A stretch of 5,124 nt of DNA from CAG-533 sp964589375 (GTDB lineage: Bacteria; Bacillota_I; Bacilli_A; RF39; UBA660). Numbering within the stretch: position 1 is the stretch's first letter; every line of letters starts with the position of its first letter. The notes beneath the pieces are model-generated. The model saw only the letters and a program-made list of their open reading frames with translations. It ran no database searches and was not told the origin of the DNA. The stretch is from positions 1 to 5,124 of the forward strand of contig CAZPSA010000069.1 of the NCBI GenBank assembly GCA_964589375.1, written 5' to 3'. This document shows, in pieces, positions 1-4,988 of this stretch. Both the position numbers and the translations under genes were made by a program.

Positions 1-43
1 ATTTAACATTTTGATTTTCAAATAAAATAATTTCGTTTTTCAT
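1..43 (-). CDS. Probable RhuM-family protein, N-terminal fragment (cut by left edge)
   Basis: Only the first 14 codons are present, reading MKNEIILFENQNVK. The start is well supported: the minus strand carries AAGGATGGTGAT just upstream (49-60), close to the ideal AAGGAGGTGAT, five bases before the ATG. The opening peptide resembles the beginning of RhuM-type proteins (named after a gene of Salmonella pathogenicity island 3). Those often start with a short acidic/hydrophobic strand before a conserved 'VWLTQ' segment, which would lie outside this window. RhuM proteins are common cargo of phages and integrative elements and their biochemical role is not settled. The gene lies 56 bases downstream of the BRO-type gene on the same strand and may be read with it. 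The family call rests on 14 residues and is tentative; that a gene starts here is fairly sure. Confidence 0.5.
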   Translation of the reverse strand, partial: MKNEIILFENQNVK

Positions 44-60
44 CTATTATCACCATCCTT
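44..60 (-). promoter_or_regulatory. Ribosome binding site of the probable RhuM gene
   Basis: The minus strand reads AAGGATGGTGATAATAG followed by ATG. It is almost the full anti-16S complement with one extra base, and it identifies a gene start that otherwise shows only 43 coding bases. Confidence 0.6.
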
Positions 61-79
61 TACTTTTAGTTATTGTTTT

Positions 80-100
80 ATAATCTTTAATAAAGATTAT
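80..100. repeat. Perfect AT-only inverted repeat at the BRO gene stop
   Basis: Arms ATAATCTTT (80-88) and AAAGATTAT (92-100) are perfect 9-base complements around a 3-base centre. One arm touches the last base of the BRO stop codon. In the minus-strand transcript it would form a stem right after the stop, but the following bases are AAAAC, not a U-run, so it is not a standard intrinsic terminator. It could be a 3'-end stabiliser or a protein-binding palindrome. An all-A/T stem is also the kind that arises by chance in such DNA. Confidence 0.35.
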
Positions 101-954
101 TAATTTTCTATTTGTTTCTTATCATCTATATATTGATAGTTTAAAGAATTTTGATTTGATATTGCTGATTTTTTAGTTGCTATTTCATAAGATTTTCTTG
201 CATCATTTGCAACTTCGCCACCTTTTTTTGCTACTTTCATATTTTCTTTAAATCCTTGCGGATGGAGAGAGGTTGCAATATCACGAGTAGCAATTTCGCC
301 TAAATCAGTAAGTAAAACTTCTATATCAGTCATATTATCTCTTAAAGATTCTTTTCTGATACCTTTAAATGCTTTATATTCACTTGCTTTCATTCCAGAC
401 CAACTTTTATATATTTCATTAGTAAGCATTGCATATTCGATTGGTTTTTCAATGCCACCATCTTTCCAAACATCAGTTAATCTTTTTCTTTCCCCGATAC
501 CTTTAATTCTTTTAGAAATCCATGTCTCATCATAGCCTTTAGCTCTATATGTATCTATTGCCCTTTGTATTGTTAATGATGGGTCAAATACTTCATCAAT
601 TCTTTCTTTACCTAAATGAGCTAACCATTGTTTTATAGGTTCAGCATTTTTGCTTGGTACAGATTCAATTATTCTAAACATATTTTCAATATCACAGACA
701 TCAGTCATACGATATTTTCCATCAGTAGCTTTCAATTTCAACTGTCTAGTAATACTAGACGTTTCAAAACTTTCTTCTTTTAATAACTTATTTTTTAACC
801 AACTCCAATATTTTCTGGGTTCTTTACTATCTGCTAAAACACCAACAATATCAACAATACTTATATAGTACTTTTCTTCATCTTTGTCCCAAATAGTTCT
901 AATTGTTTCATTGTTAAATATTTTATTAATTAAATGCATATTATCTTGTTTCAT
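100..954 (-). CDS. BRO-N domain phage antirepressor-like protein with DinD-like C-terminal half
   Basis: This is a 284-aa probable DNA-binding regulator of phage or mobile-element origin. Residues about 14-110 match the BRO-N pattern: NETIRTIWDKDEEKYYISIVD, then a helix pair around KYWSWLKNKL (48-57), the 'LKLKATDGKYRMTDV' segment (72-86) and the IIESVPS..AEPIKQWLAHLG block (95-115). BRO-N domains bind DNA in baculovirus Bro proteins and phage antirepressors. The C-terminal half (about 160-260) has EYAMLTNEIYKSWSGM, FKGIRKESLRDNMTDIE and KKGGEVANDAR (243-253). This order resembles the C-terminal part of DNA damage-inducible protein D. Cytoplasmic, with no signal or membrane segment. The start is the ATG at 952-954, with AAAGGA ten bases upstream; a second ATG at codon 6 is less well placed. 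It has its own promoter candidate (1011-1039) and lies downstream of the recombinase on the same strand. Its target is unknown; the family call is firm, the regulatory role is inferred. Confidence 0.85.
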   Translation of the reverse strand: MKQDNMHLINKIFNNETIRTIWDKDEEKYYISIVDIVGVLADSKEPRKYWSWLKNKLLKEESFETSSITRQLKLKATDGKYRMTDVCDIENMFRIIESVPSKNAEPIKQWLAHLGKERIDEVFDPSLTIQRAIDTYRAKGYDETWISKRIKGIGERKRLTDVWKDGGIEKPIEYAMLTNEIYKSWSGMKASEYKAFKGIRKESLRDNMTDIEVLLTDLGEIATRDIATSLHPQGFKENMKVAKKGGEVANDARKSYEIATKKSAISNQNSLNYQYIDDKKQIEN

Positions 955-1010
955 TTTTTCGCCGTCCTTTACTATATATTTTAATATGTATTAAGTGAGT
1001 GTATAGAAGC

Positions 1011-1039
1011 TTTATACCTCTTACTATTATTTTCACCAA
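1011..1039 (-). promoter_or_regulatory. Candidate sigma-A promoter of the BRO-type gene
   Basis: On the minus strand, TTGGTG (1034-1039) and TATAAA (1011-1016) are exactly 17 bases apart. The -10 matches five of six consensus bases; the -35 keeps the key TTG. A transcript would start near 1004 and have a leader of about 50 bases before the ATG at 954. This suggests the BRO gene, and perhaps the RhuM gene after it, can be expressed separately from the recombinase. Confidence 0.5.
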
Positions 1040-1067
1040 AACTTTTGAATTTCCTTTTTTTATTTTA

Positions 1068-1092
1068 AGTTATCGCAAATTTTGCAATAACT
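1068..1092. repeat. Inverted repeat just after the recombinase stop codon
   Basis: Arms AGTTATCGCAAA (1068-1079) and TTTGCAATAACT (1081-1092) are complementary at 11 of 12 positions. In the minus-strand RNA the odd pair is a G-U wobble, so the stem is fully paired there; in plus-strand RNA it is an A-C mismatch. It begins two bases after the recombinase stop. No U-run follows in the minus direction (the next bases are TAAAATAAAAAAA), so it is at best a poor terminator. The wobble bias suggests it acts in the recombinase transcript, for example as a 3'-end stem. Confidence 0.5.
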
Positions 1093-1094
1093 CA

Positions 1095-2687
1095 TTATTC
1101 AAAACTCCATTTAATTTCAATGTCTCTTGTATTTGTTTCTTTATTTAAGTTTCCAATATAGATTTTATCTACAAACTCATCAACAATATATTTATTAAGA
1201 TTTTCCAATTTTGCGTATTTATTAAGTAAATCATGCTCATTAATTATAGTTTTTGACTGATGATTTAATTTATGATTAATAACATCTAATCTTTCCCTTA
1301 ATTTTTCTTCTTCCTTTTTATAACACTCATTTAAATATCTGAATTGATGTAGGAAAATGATGCCATTAACTTTATCTTCATAAATATTTTTTAAATAATT
1401 TCTAATATTACTAATTTGACTTACAATTTCCTTTTTTTCTTTTTTTAACAACATTAAATCTTTTTCTTTTTTATTAATTAACTTTTTTCTAATTTCAGAT
1501 TCTAAAAAATCCCAATTATAATAATCTTTAATTTTTTGATTAATTTTCTTTAATACGACCATTTGAAGAACATCATACCTAATTCCGGTTTTATTGTTAC
1601 AGTCATTTGAATTACTTTGATGTAAAGTGCAAACAAGATACTCATGTTTAGCTGAATTCTTTTTTCGCATCATATTTTTACACACACTACAAAAAACTTT
1701 ACCCGAAAAAATATGGACACTACCGGTTCCTTTAATTGGTTTTGTCCTTACTTTAATGGCTAAATTAACTTTACTAAACGTTTCTTTATCGATAATCGCA
1801 TCATGCGTATTTTCATATTTTATCCATTCATCTTTTGGTTTAGCTATTACTTTGTGATTTTTATAACTAACTGTGGTTCTTTTACCTTGAATTAAGTTTC
1901 CTAAATATATTTCATTGGTAAGTATCATTTTAATCATTTTTGAAGACCATTTAATTTCATCTCTAGCTTTATTACTAACAACATTCAACTTAATTCCTTT
2001 TCTATATTTATAAAGAGAAGGGCAAGCAATATTTTTATCATTCAAATACTTTGCAATTGCGGTATAACCAAGACCTTTTAAATACATATTAAATATCTTT
2101 TTAACAACTACTGCTGCTTCTTCATCAATGACTAGCTTATTATTATCTTCTTTTGATATTTTATAACCATATGGGGCAAAAGGGGATATAAACTCTCCTT
2201 GTTTCATTTTAGAATTAAAAGCAGTTCTTATATTATTTGAAACATCTTCTAAATACCATTCATTAACTAAACCATTAATTTGTCTAGCTTTTTTATTTCC
2301 GCTATTTTCCGTATCTGCATTATCTGATAACCCAATAAATCTAATATTCCATTCTTTAAACTTATTATTAATGTATTTTTCAACGATTTCCATATCTCTA
2401 GAAAATCTAGATTGACTTTTACATAATACCACATCAATTTTACCATCTTCACAGTCTTTAATTAAACGTTCAAACTCCGGTCTATATGTTCCTGCCCCAG
2501 ATAAATCTTCATCTGAATATTCCCCAATTAAATAGAAATTCTTATTTTTTGCAATATAATCTAAAAGCATATTTCTTTGATTTTTGATAGATTCACTCAT
2601 TTCATTTTTACTAATTTTGTCTCGATCTTCGTTTGAAAGCCTTAAATATATCGCAGTATTTAATAGTCTATTATTTGTCTTATCCAA
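1095..2687 (-). CDS. Large serine recombinase (TnpX/TndX-like integrase/transposase)
   Basis: This 530-aa site-specific recombinase cuts and rejoins DNA through a serine-DNA link to integrate and excise a mobile element. The resolvase catalytic domain spans about 12-160: the nucleophile is Ser18 in AIYLRLSNED, DLSGAGTYRPEFERLI (61-76) is the usual 'YSG..RP.F' block, and SQSRFSRD (91-98) carries the catalytic arginines. A recombinase DNA-binding domain follows (about 165-310; PFAPYGYKI, IFNMYLKGLGYTAIAKYLN, ILTNEIYLGNLIQGKR). Then comes a zinc ribbon with Cys333, Cys336, Cys353 and Cys363, and a Lys/Glu-rich coiled coil (about 400-475). All parts of a full-length enzyme are present with no frameshift, so it is probably active. 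The start is TTG, chosen because a perfect AGGAGG lies six bases upstream and no better ATG is nearby. A small ORF ends 27 bases upstream and is likely in the same transcript. It resembles the TnpX (Tn4451) and TndX (Tn5397) group, but the exact subgroup is not certain. Confidence 0.93.
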   Translation of the reverse strand: MDKTNNRLLNTAIYLRLSNEDRDKISKNEMSESIKNQRNMLLDYIAKNKNFYLIGEYSDEDLSGAGTYRPEFERLIKDCEDGKIDVVLCKSQSRFSRDMEIVEKYINNKFKEWNIRFIGLSDNADTENSGNKKARQINGLVNEWYLEDVSNNIRTAFNSKMKQGEFISPFAPYGYKISKEDNNKLVIDEEAAVVVKKIFNMYLKGLGYTAIAKYLNDKNIACPSLYKYRKGIKLNVVSNKARDEIKWSSKMIKMILTNEIYLGNLIQGKRTTVSYKNHKVIAKPKDEWIKYENTHDAIIDKETFSKVNLAIKVRTKPIKGTGSVHIFSGKVFCSVCKNMMRKKNSAKHEYLVCTLHQSNSNDCNNKTGIRYDVLQMVVLKKINQKIKDYYNWDFLESEIRKKLINKKEKDLMLLKKEKKEIVSQISNIRNYLKNIYEDKVNGIIFLHQFRYLNECYKKEEEKLRERLDVINHKLNHQSKTIINEHDLLNKYAKLENLNKYIVDEFVDKIYIGNLNKETNTRDIEIKWSFE

Positions 2688-2693
2688 ATATAT

Positions 2694-2699
2694 CCTCCT
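2694..2699 (-). promoter_or_regulatory. Ribosome binding site that fixes the TTG start of the recombinase
   Basis: The minus strand has AGGAGG followed by six bases (ATATAT) and then TTG GAT AAG. This perfect Shine-Dalgarno decides the rare TTG start over later in-frame ATG codons, which would remove Ser18 of the active site. Confidence 0.8.
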
Positions 2700-2714
2700 A
2701 ATCTTATATAAATA

Positions 2715-2843
2715 TTAGTTAATATCTTCCATAAAAAAGATAATATTTAGTATTTTGTTATTAATAATCAATTTTAACTCATCATATGATAGATTATCAT
2801 TAATTATTTCTTTTACTTTATAGTTTACGTTAATAACAATCAC
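2715..2843 (-). CDS. Small ORF upstream of the recombinase, unknown function, uncertain start
   Basis: An open frame of 42 codons ends with TAA at 2715-2717. It reads roughly (V)IVINVNYKVKEIINDNL, then SYDELKLIINNKILNIIFF, then MEDIN. It is lysine/isoleucine/asparagine-rich, likely helical, with no signal peptide. The stop lies 27 bases before the recombinase TTG, so the two are probably co-transcribed. The start is odd. The only ordinary start in frame is GTG at 2841-2843, but that GTG is part of the ribosome-binding sequence AGAGGTGAT. The binding site points instead to an ATT codon at 2832-2834, a very rare start, or to an ATG lost by mutation. I do not recognise the family. A short protein before a recombinase could be a directionality factor or a translational coupler, but nothing in the sequence proves it. 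It may also be a chance frame. Confidence 0.45.
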   Translation of the reverse strand: MIVINVNYKVKEIINDNLSYDELKLIINNKILNIIFFMEDIN

Positions 2844-2849
2844 CTCTAA

Positions 2850-2866
2850 CTAAATATATTATTTAG
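2850..2866. promoter_or_regulatory. Perfect 7-bp-arm palindrome upstream of the recombinase operon, candidate operator
   Basis: CTAAATA (2850-2856) and TATTTAG (2860-2866) are exact complements around TAT. It lies directly upstream of the ribosome-binding sequence of the small ORF, where a repressor would block expression of the recombinase transcript. It is AT-rich, so chance occurrence is possible. Confidence 0.35.
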
Positions 2867-2927
2867 AAAAAATATTTAAACTTAAAAAACAAAATTTATT
2901 CATTATTAATTAAATAAAAATAATAAT

Positions 2928-2955
2928 TTCACAAAAAAATCACATATAATATGTT
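2928..2955 (+). promoter_or_regulatory. Candidate promoter of the small membrane protein/Cthe_2159 operon
   Basis: TTCACA (2928-2933) matches five of six -35 bases and is followed after 16 bases by TATGTT (2950-2955). A perfect TATAAT (2945-2950) overlaps it but has only an 11-base spacer from TTCACA, so it would need another -35. Either choice gives a start point around 2957-2962 and a very short leader into the ribosome binding site at about 2965-2972. Confidence 0.4.
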
Positions 2956-2977
2956 AATGTATAAAAAAGGAGAATTT

Positions 2978-3181
2978 ATGAAAGAAAAAACAATTATATT
3001 TTTAGTAGGACTATTATTAGGAGCAATAATTTCTACCGGATCAATTTACATTTATACAATTGCAAATAAATCAAATGACTATGCATTAAGTACCCAAAAA
3101 CACAATGATTTTAAGCAAGATGATATGATGAAAAATGGCGACAATCCTCCCGAAATGCCAAACGATAATAAAGAATTATAG
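2978..3181 (+). CDS. Small membrane-anchored protein with PPEMP motif
   Basis: This 67-aa protein starts MKEKT and has one hydrophobic segment (about residues 5-27, IIFLVGLLLGAIISTGSIYIYTI cut into two halves here: IIFLVGLLLGAII and STGSIYIYTI). A polar, extracytoplasmic tail of about 40 residues follows, with DNPPEMPND (55-63). With no lysines beyond the N-terminus before the segment, an N-in, C-out anchor is likely. An earlier ATG exists at 2951, but AAAAGGAGA at 2965-2972 stands just before the ATG at 2978, which is therefore the start. The stop TAG overlaps the AGGAG of the next gene, so the pair is a tight operon. Short single-pass proteins with a proline/glutamate/methionine 'PPEMP' tail are seen beside or within Cthe_2159-type surface proteins in Clostridia (recalled, not searched). 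Its role is unknown; it may hold or assist its partner at the cell surface. Confidence 0.75.
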   Translation: MKEKTIIFLVGLLLGAIISTGSIYIYTIANKSNDYALSTQKHNDFKQDDMMKNGDNPPEMPNDNKEL

Positions 3182-3184
3182 GAG
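3180..3184 (+). promoter_or_regulatory. Ribosome binding site overlapping the preceding stop codon
   Basis: AGGAG shares its first two bases with the TAG stop of the small membrane protein gene and lies eight bases before the ATG at 3193. This favours translational coupling of the two genes. Confidence 0.7.
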
Positions 3185-3192
3185 AGTTAAAG

Positions 3193-4791
3193 ATGAAAAA
3201 TATTACGAAGTACTTATTAATTATTTTAATAGGTTTAGCATCTTTTATAGTTAATGTTTATGCCTCCTCAGATCTTACTTATATCAATATCAAGACTAGT
3301 AAAATATCCACGGATGGTAAAAAATATACTAGTATCAAAAAATATGATACTTTAGATGAATTTTTAAAAGACTATAAAGCAAATAAACTACCAGAAATAT
3401 ACTTAACTAGCTTTTTATTTGATGGTGTTTCTAGCGTTAAAAGTCCCGATTTAGATGATTTCATAGATGAGAAGTCTAACGATATAAAAATCAAAACTTT
3501 AAAAATAAATGTATTAAATATCAATACAATTGGAAATATAGAATTAACTGGTGCAGCTAAAGAATTTATGATTGCGGTAAATACCAATGGAATAAAAGGT
3601 GAACTTAATATAATCTTAAATAATGTTAATATTGATACTGATACTAAGAAAGCTCCTGCAATCTATGTCTATAATAAGGATATAACTTATACCGATTGTA
3701 AGGTTACGATAAAAGCTAAAAAAGAAACAGAAAATTATATTGAAGGCGGTAAATTTAAAAAAGTAAGTTTAATGCCAAAAGATGATCTTGATAGTTATAA
3801 ATCATTATATACCAGTGATGCTCTAACGAACTTTGAAAACTATTCTTCATATTACGGAATATACAGCAAAGAAGAACTTGATAATATTCTTTTTGCCAGT
3901 GTTAAAGCTGATAATGAAGGATTGAGGGAAGGGGATCCTTACTTATTTTATAAAGGAAGTGGAGCCATAAGTTCTGATATTGATTTGTATTTTGAAGGGG
4001 AAGGTTACTTAAAAGTTTCTAGTAAAAATAAGGAAGGTATTGAAACTAAGGGGAATTTAATTTTTAGTGGTGGTATTGGGGATTATGAAATATTAGCTTA
4101 TGATGATTGTCTAAATACTACTACCTCTAGTAGCAAAGATACTAATGTAAGAAATGATTTAATAATCGATGTAAATTCTTTGATCGCTACTGTAAATGAT
4201 GATGGTGATGAAGGCGACGCGATTGATTCAAATGGATCATTAACTATAAATGGTGGTAATATATATGCTTTTGCCCATTCAAATAGTGGCGATGCTGGAT
4301 TAGACTCTGAAACTGGTGTTGTTTTAAATGGCGGAACGATTATTGCTACAGGAAATATGGCAGATGCAATATCAAATTCATCAAAAGAAGATTATGTTTA
4401 TGTTAAGTTTAATGCAAAAATATCAAAAAATACTCTTATTGTGATAACCGATGAAAACGATAAGATAATAACCGCTTTTAAAACTGATAAAGACTATCAA
4501 ACTTTATTATATAGCAGTGAAGATTTAGCCTATAAATCATTTAAAATTTATTCCGGTGGAAGCATTGATGGTGAAGAAATCAATGGCTTATATACAACTA
4601 TTACTAATTATGAAAAAGGCGATGAATTAGAATATAGTACTTTAACATTTGATAACTTTAAGCTGCAAAGTAATAAATCCAATAATTTTATTTTTAGACT
4701 ATTAATATGTGAAGTATCTGCCTTAATAATTTTAATAATATATATATCGATTGATAATAATATAAGAAAAAGAAGAACAAATAAGATATAA
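3193..4791 (+). CDS. Secreted Cthe_2159-type carbohydrate-binding beta-helix protein with C-terminal membrane anchor
   Basis: This 532-aa protein has a signal peptide at residues 1-24 (two lysines, a hydrophobic core, then VYA before SSDL). The middle is a beta-helix of repeated rungs: GAISSDIDLYFEGEGYLKV (258-275), EGIETKGNLIFSGG (281-294), GDAIDSNGSLTINGGNIYAF (341-360) and GDAGLDSETGVVLNGGTIIATG (366-387). Asp-rich turns such as AYDDCLN (302-308) and NDDGDEGDAID (335-345) are likely calcium sites. The end of the domain has the family's 'SS.DL...Y.GG....GLYT' pattern (441-468). The family founder, from Clostridium thermocellum, binds cellulose and polygalacturonate, so a polysaccharide-binding role outside the membrane is likely; enzyme activity is not shown. 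Unusual points are an N-terminal part (25-255) that I do not recognise and a final transmembrane helix (about 499-520) with a basic tail, NNIRKRRTNKI, in place of a sortase motif. It is co-transcribed with the small membrane protein 11 bases upstream. Confidence 0.82.
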   Translation: MKNITKYLLIILIGLASFIVNVYASSDLTYINIKTSKISTDGKKYTSIKKYDTLDEFLKDYKANKLPEIYLTSFLFDGVSSVKSPDLDDFIDEKSNDIKIKTLKINVLNINTIGNIELTGAAKEFMIAVNTNGIKGELNIILNNVNIDTDTKKAPAIYVYNKDITYTDCKVTIKAKKETENYIEGGKFKKVSLMPKDDLDSYKSLYTSDALTNFENYSSYYGIYSKEELDNILFASVKADNEGLREGDPYLFYKGSGAISSDIDLYFEGEGYLKVSSKNKEGIETKGNLIFSGGIGDYEILAYDDCLNTTTSSSKDTNVRNDLIIDVNSLIATVNDDGDEGDAIDSNGSLTINGGNIYAFAHSNSGDAGLDSETGVVLNGGTIIATGNMADAISNSSKEDYVYVKFNAKISKNTLIVITDENDKIITAFKTDKDYQTLLYSSEDLAYKSFKIYSGGSIDGEEINGLYTTITNYEKGDELEYSTLTFDNFKLQSNKSNNFIFRLLICEVSALIILIIYISIDNNIRKRRTNKI

Positions 4792-4883
4792 ATTTTTGAT
4801 ATTAAGTTATTTCCTAGTAATTAATAATATAATAGTGTTATAAACTAATTTAATCATTTTTTCAAAATTAAATATGTGAAATT

Positions 4884-4905
4884 CTGCAATAAAATGCAGT
4901 TTTTT
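4884..4905 (+). terminator. Short intrinsic terminator of the Cthe_2159 operon
   Basis: CTGCA (4884-4888) and TGCAG (4895-4899) form a 5-bp stem with loop ATAAAA, followed directly by six T (4900-4905). It lies about 90 bases after the stop codon. The stem is short, so termination may be partial. Confidence 0.6.
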
Positions 4906-4918
4906 AAAAAAATATATT

Positions 4919-4934
4919 GCGAACTTCTGTTCGC
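4919..4934. promoter_or_regulatory. Candidate LexA (SOS) box next to the -35 element
   Basis: GCGAAC (4919-4924), TTCT, GTTCGC (4929-4934) is a perfect 6-bp-arm palindrome. It contains the Gram-positive LexA/DinR core GAAC-N4-GTTC and the flanking C and G of the B. subtilis consensus CGAAC-N4-GTTCG. Only the middle four bases deviate from the preferred RNRY. It ends one base before the candidate -35, so a bound repressor would block RNA polymerase. Against this, the gene it controls is not a repair gene. It could be a site for another dimeric regulator or a simple hairpin. Confidence 0.5.
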
Positions 4935-4962
4935 TTGCGGGGGGGGTAATATATGCTATTAT
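4935..4962 (+). promoter_or_regulatory. Extended -10 promoter with a G-run in its spacer
   Basis: TTGCGG (4935-4940) keeps the TTG of the -35. TGCTATTAT (4954-4962) is an extended -10 (TG-N-TATTAT, five of six core bases). The spacer is 16 bases and contains the rest of the G8 run. Transcription would begin near 4969, giving a leader of about 20 bases to the ATG at 4989. Confidence 0.6.
4939..4946. repeat. Homopolymer run of eight G
   Basis: Eight consecutive G stand out strongly in this very AT-rich sequence. They sit between the -35 TTG and the extended -10, the position where slipped-strand length changes alter promoter strength in known phase-variable genes such as Neisseria porA. Confidence 0.85.
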
Positions 4963-4974
4963 TAACATGAAAGT

Positions 4975-4981
4975 AGAGGAG
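4975..4981 (+). promoter_or_regulatory. Ribosome binding site of the partial surface protein gene
   Basis: AGAGGAG lies seven bases before the ATG at 4989 and decides this start over the out-of-frame ATG at 4967. Confidence 0.7.
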
Positions 4982-4988
4982 ATAGAGT

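Larger units (their letters stand above)
2844..2977. other. Divergent intergenic region, probable junction of mobile and host DNA
   Basis: This 134-base, nearly all-A/T gap separates the leftward recombinase unit from the rightward surface-protein operon. It must hold both promoters. In Tn4451-type elements the recombinase gene sits close to one end with its promoter between the gene and the end, which makes this gap the best place for the element boundary. I could not define an attachment site, because the other end of the element is not in the window. Confidence 0.35.
4792..4988. other. Intergenic region between the two surface-protein units
   Basis: The first ~90 bases are plain AT-rich sequence in which I see nothing. 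The rest holds a short terminator (4884-4905), a LexA-type palindrome (4919-4934), a G8 run in a promoter (4935-4962) and the ribosome binding site of the last gene (4975-4981). Confidence 0.6.

Noticed and set aside
650..868. 72-codon open frame on the plus strand
   Set aside because: It lies fully inside the well-supported BRO-type gene on the other strand and has no ribosome binding site or recognisable protein features.
1001..1017. Imperfect palindrome GTATA-GAAGCTT-TATAC as a recombinase attachment site
   Set aside because: The arms are only five bases and the centre is off register; the right arm is explained by the -10 of the BRO gene promoter.
1627..1857. 76-codon open frame on the plus strand
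   Set aside because: It is the antisense shadow of the recombinase zinc-ribbon region.
2267..2452. 61-codon minus-strand frame within the recombinase
   Set aside because: It overlaps the catalytic domain in another frame, while the main frame carries all recombinase motifs.
2951..2977. Upstream ATG that would add nine residues to the small membrane protein
   Set aside because: The AAGGAG ribosome binding site lies inside this extension and points to the ATG at 2978; the extension also overlaps the -10 region.
3372..3587. 71-codon minus-strand frame
   Set aside because: It is antisense to the beta-helix protein, with no start signal or known features.
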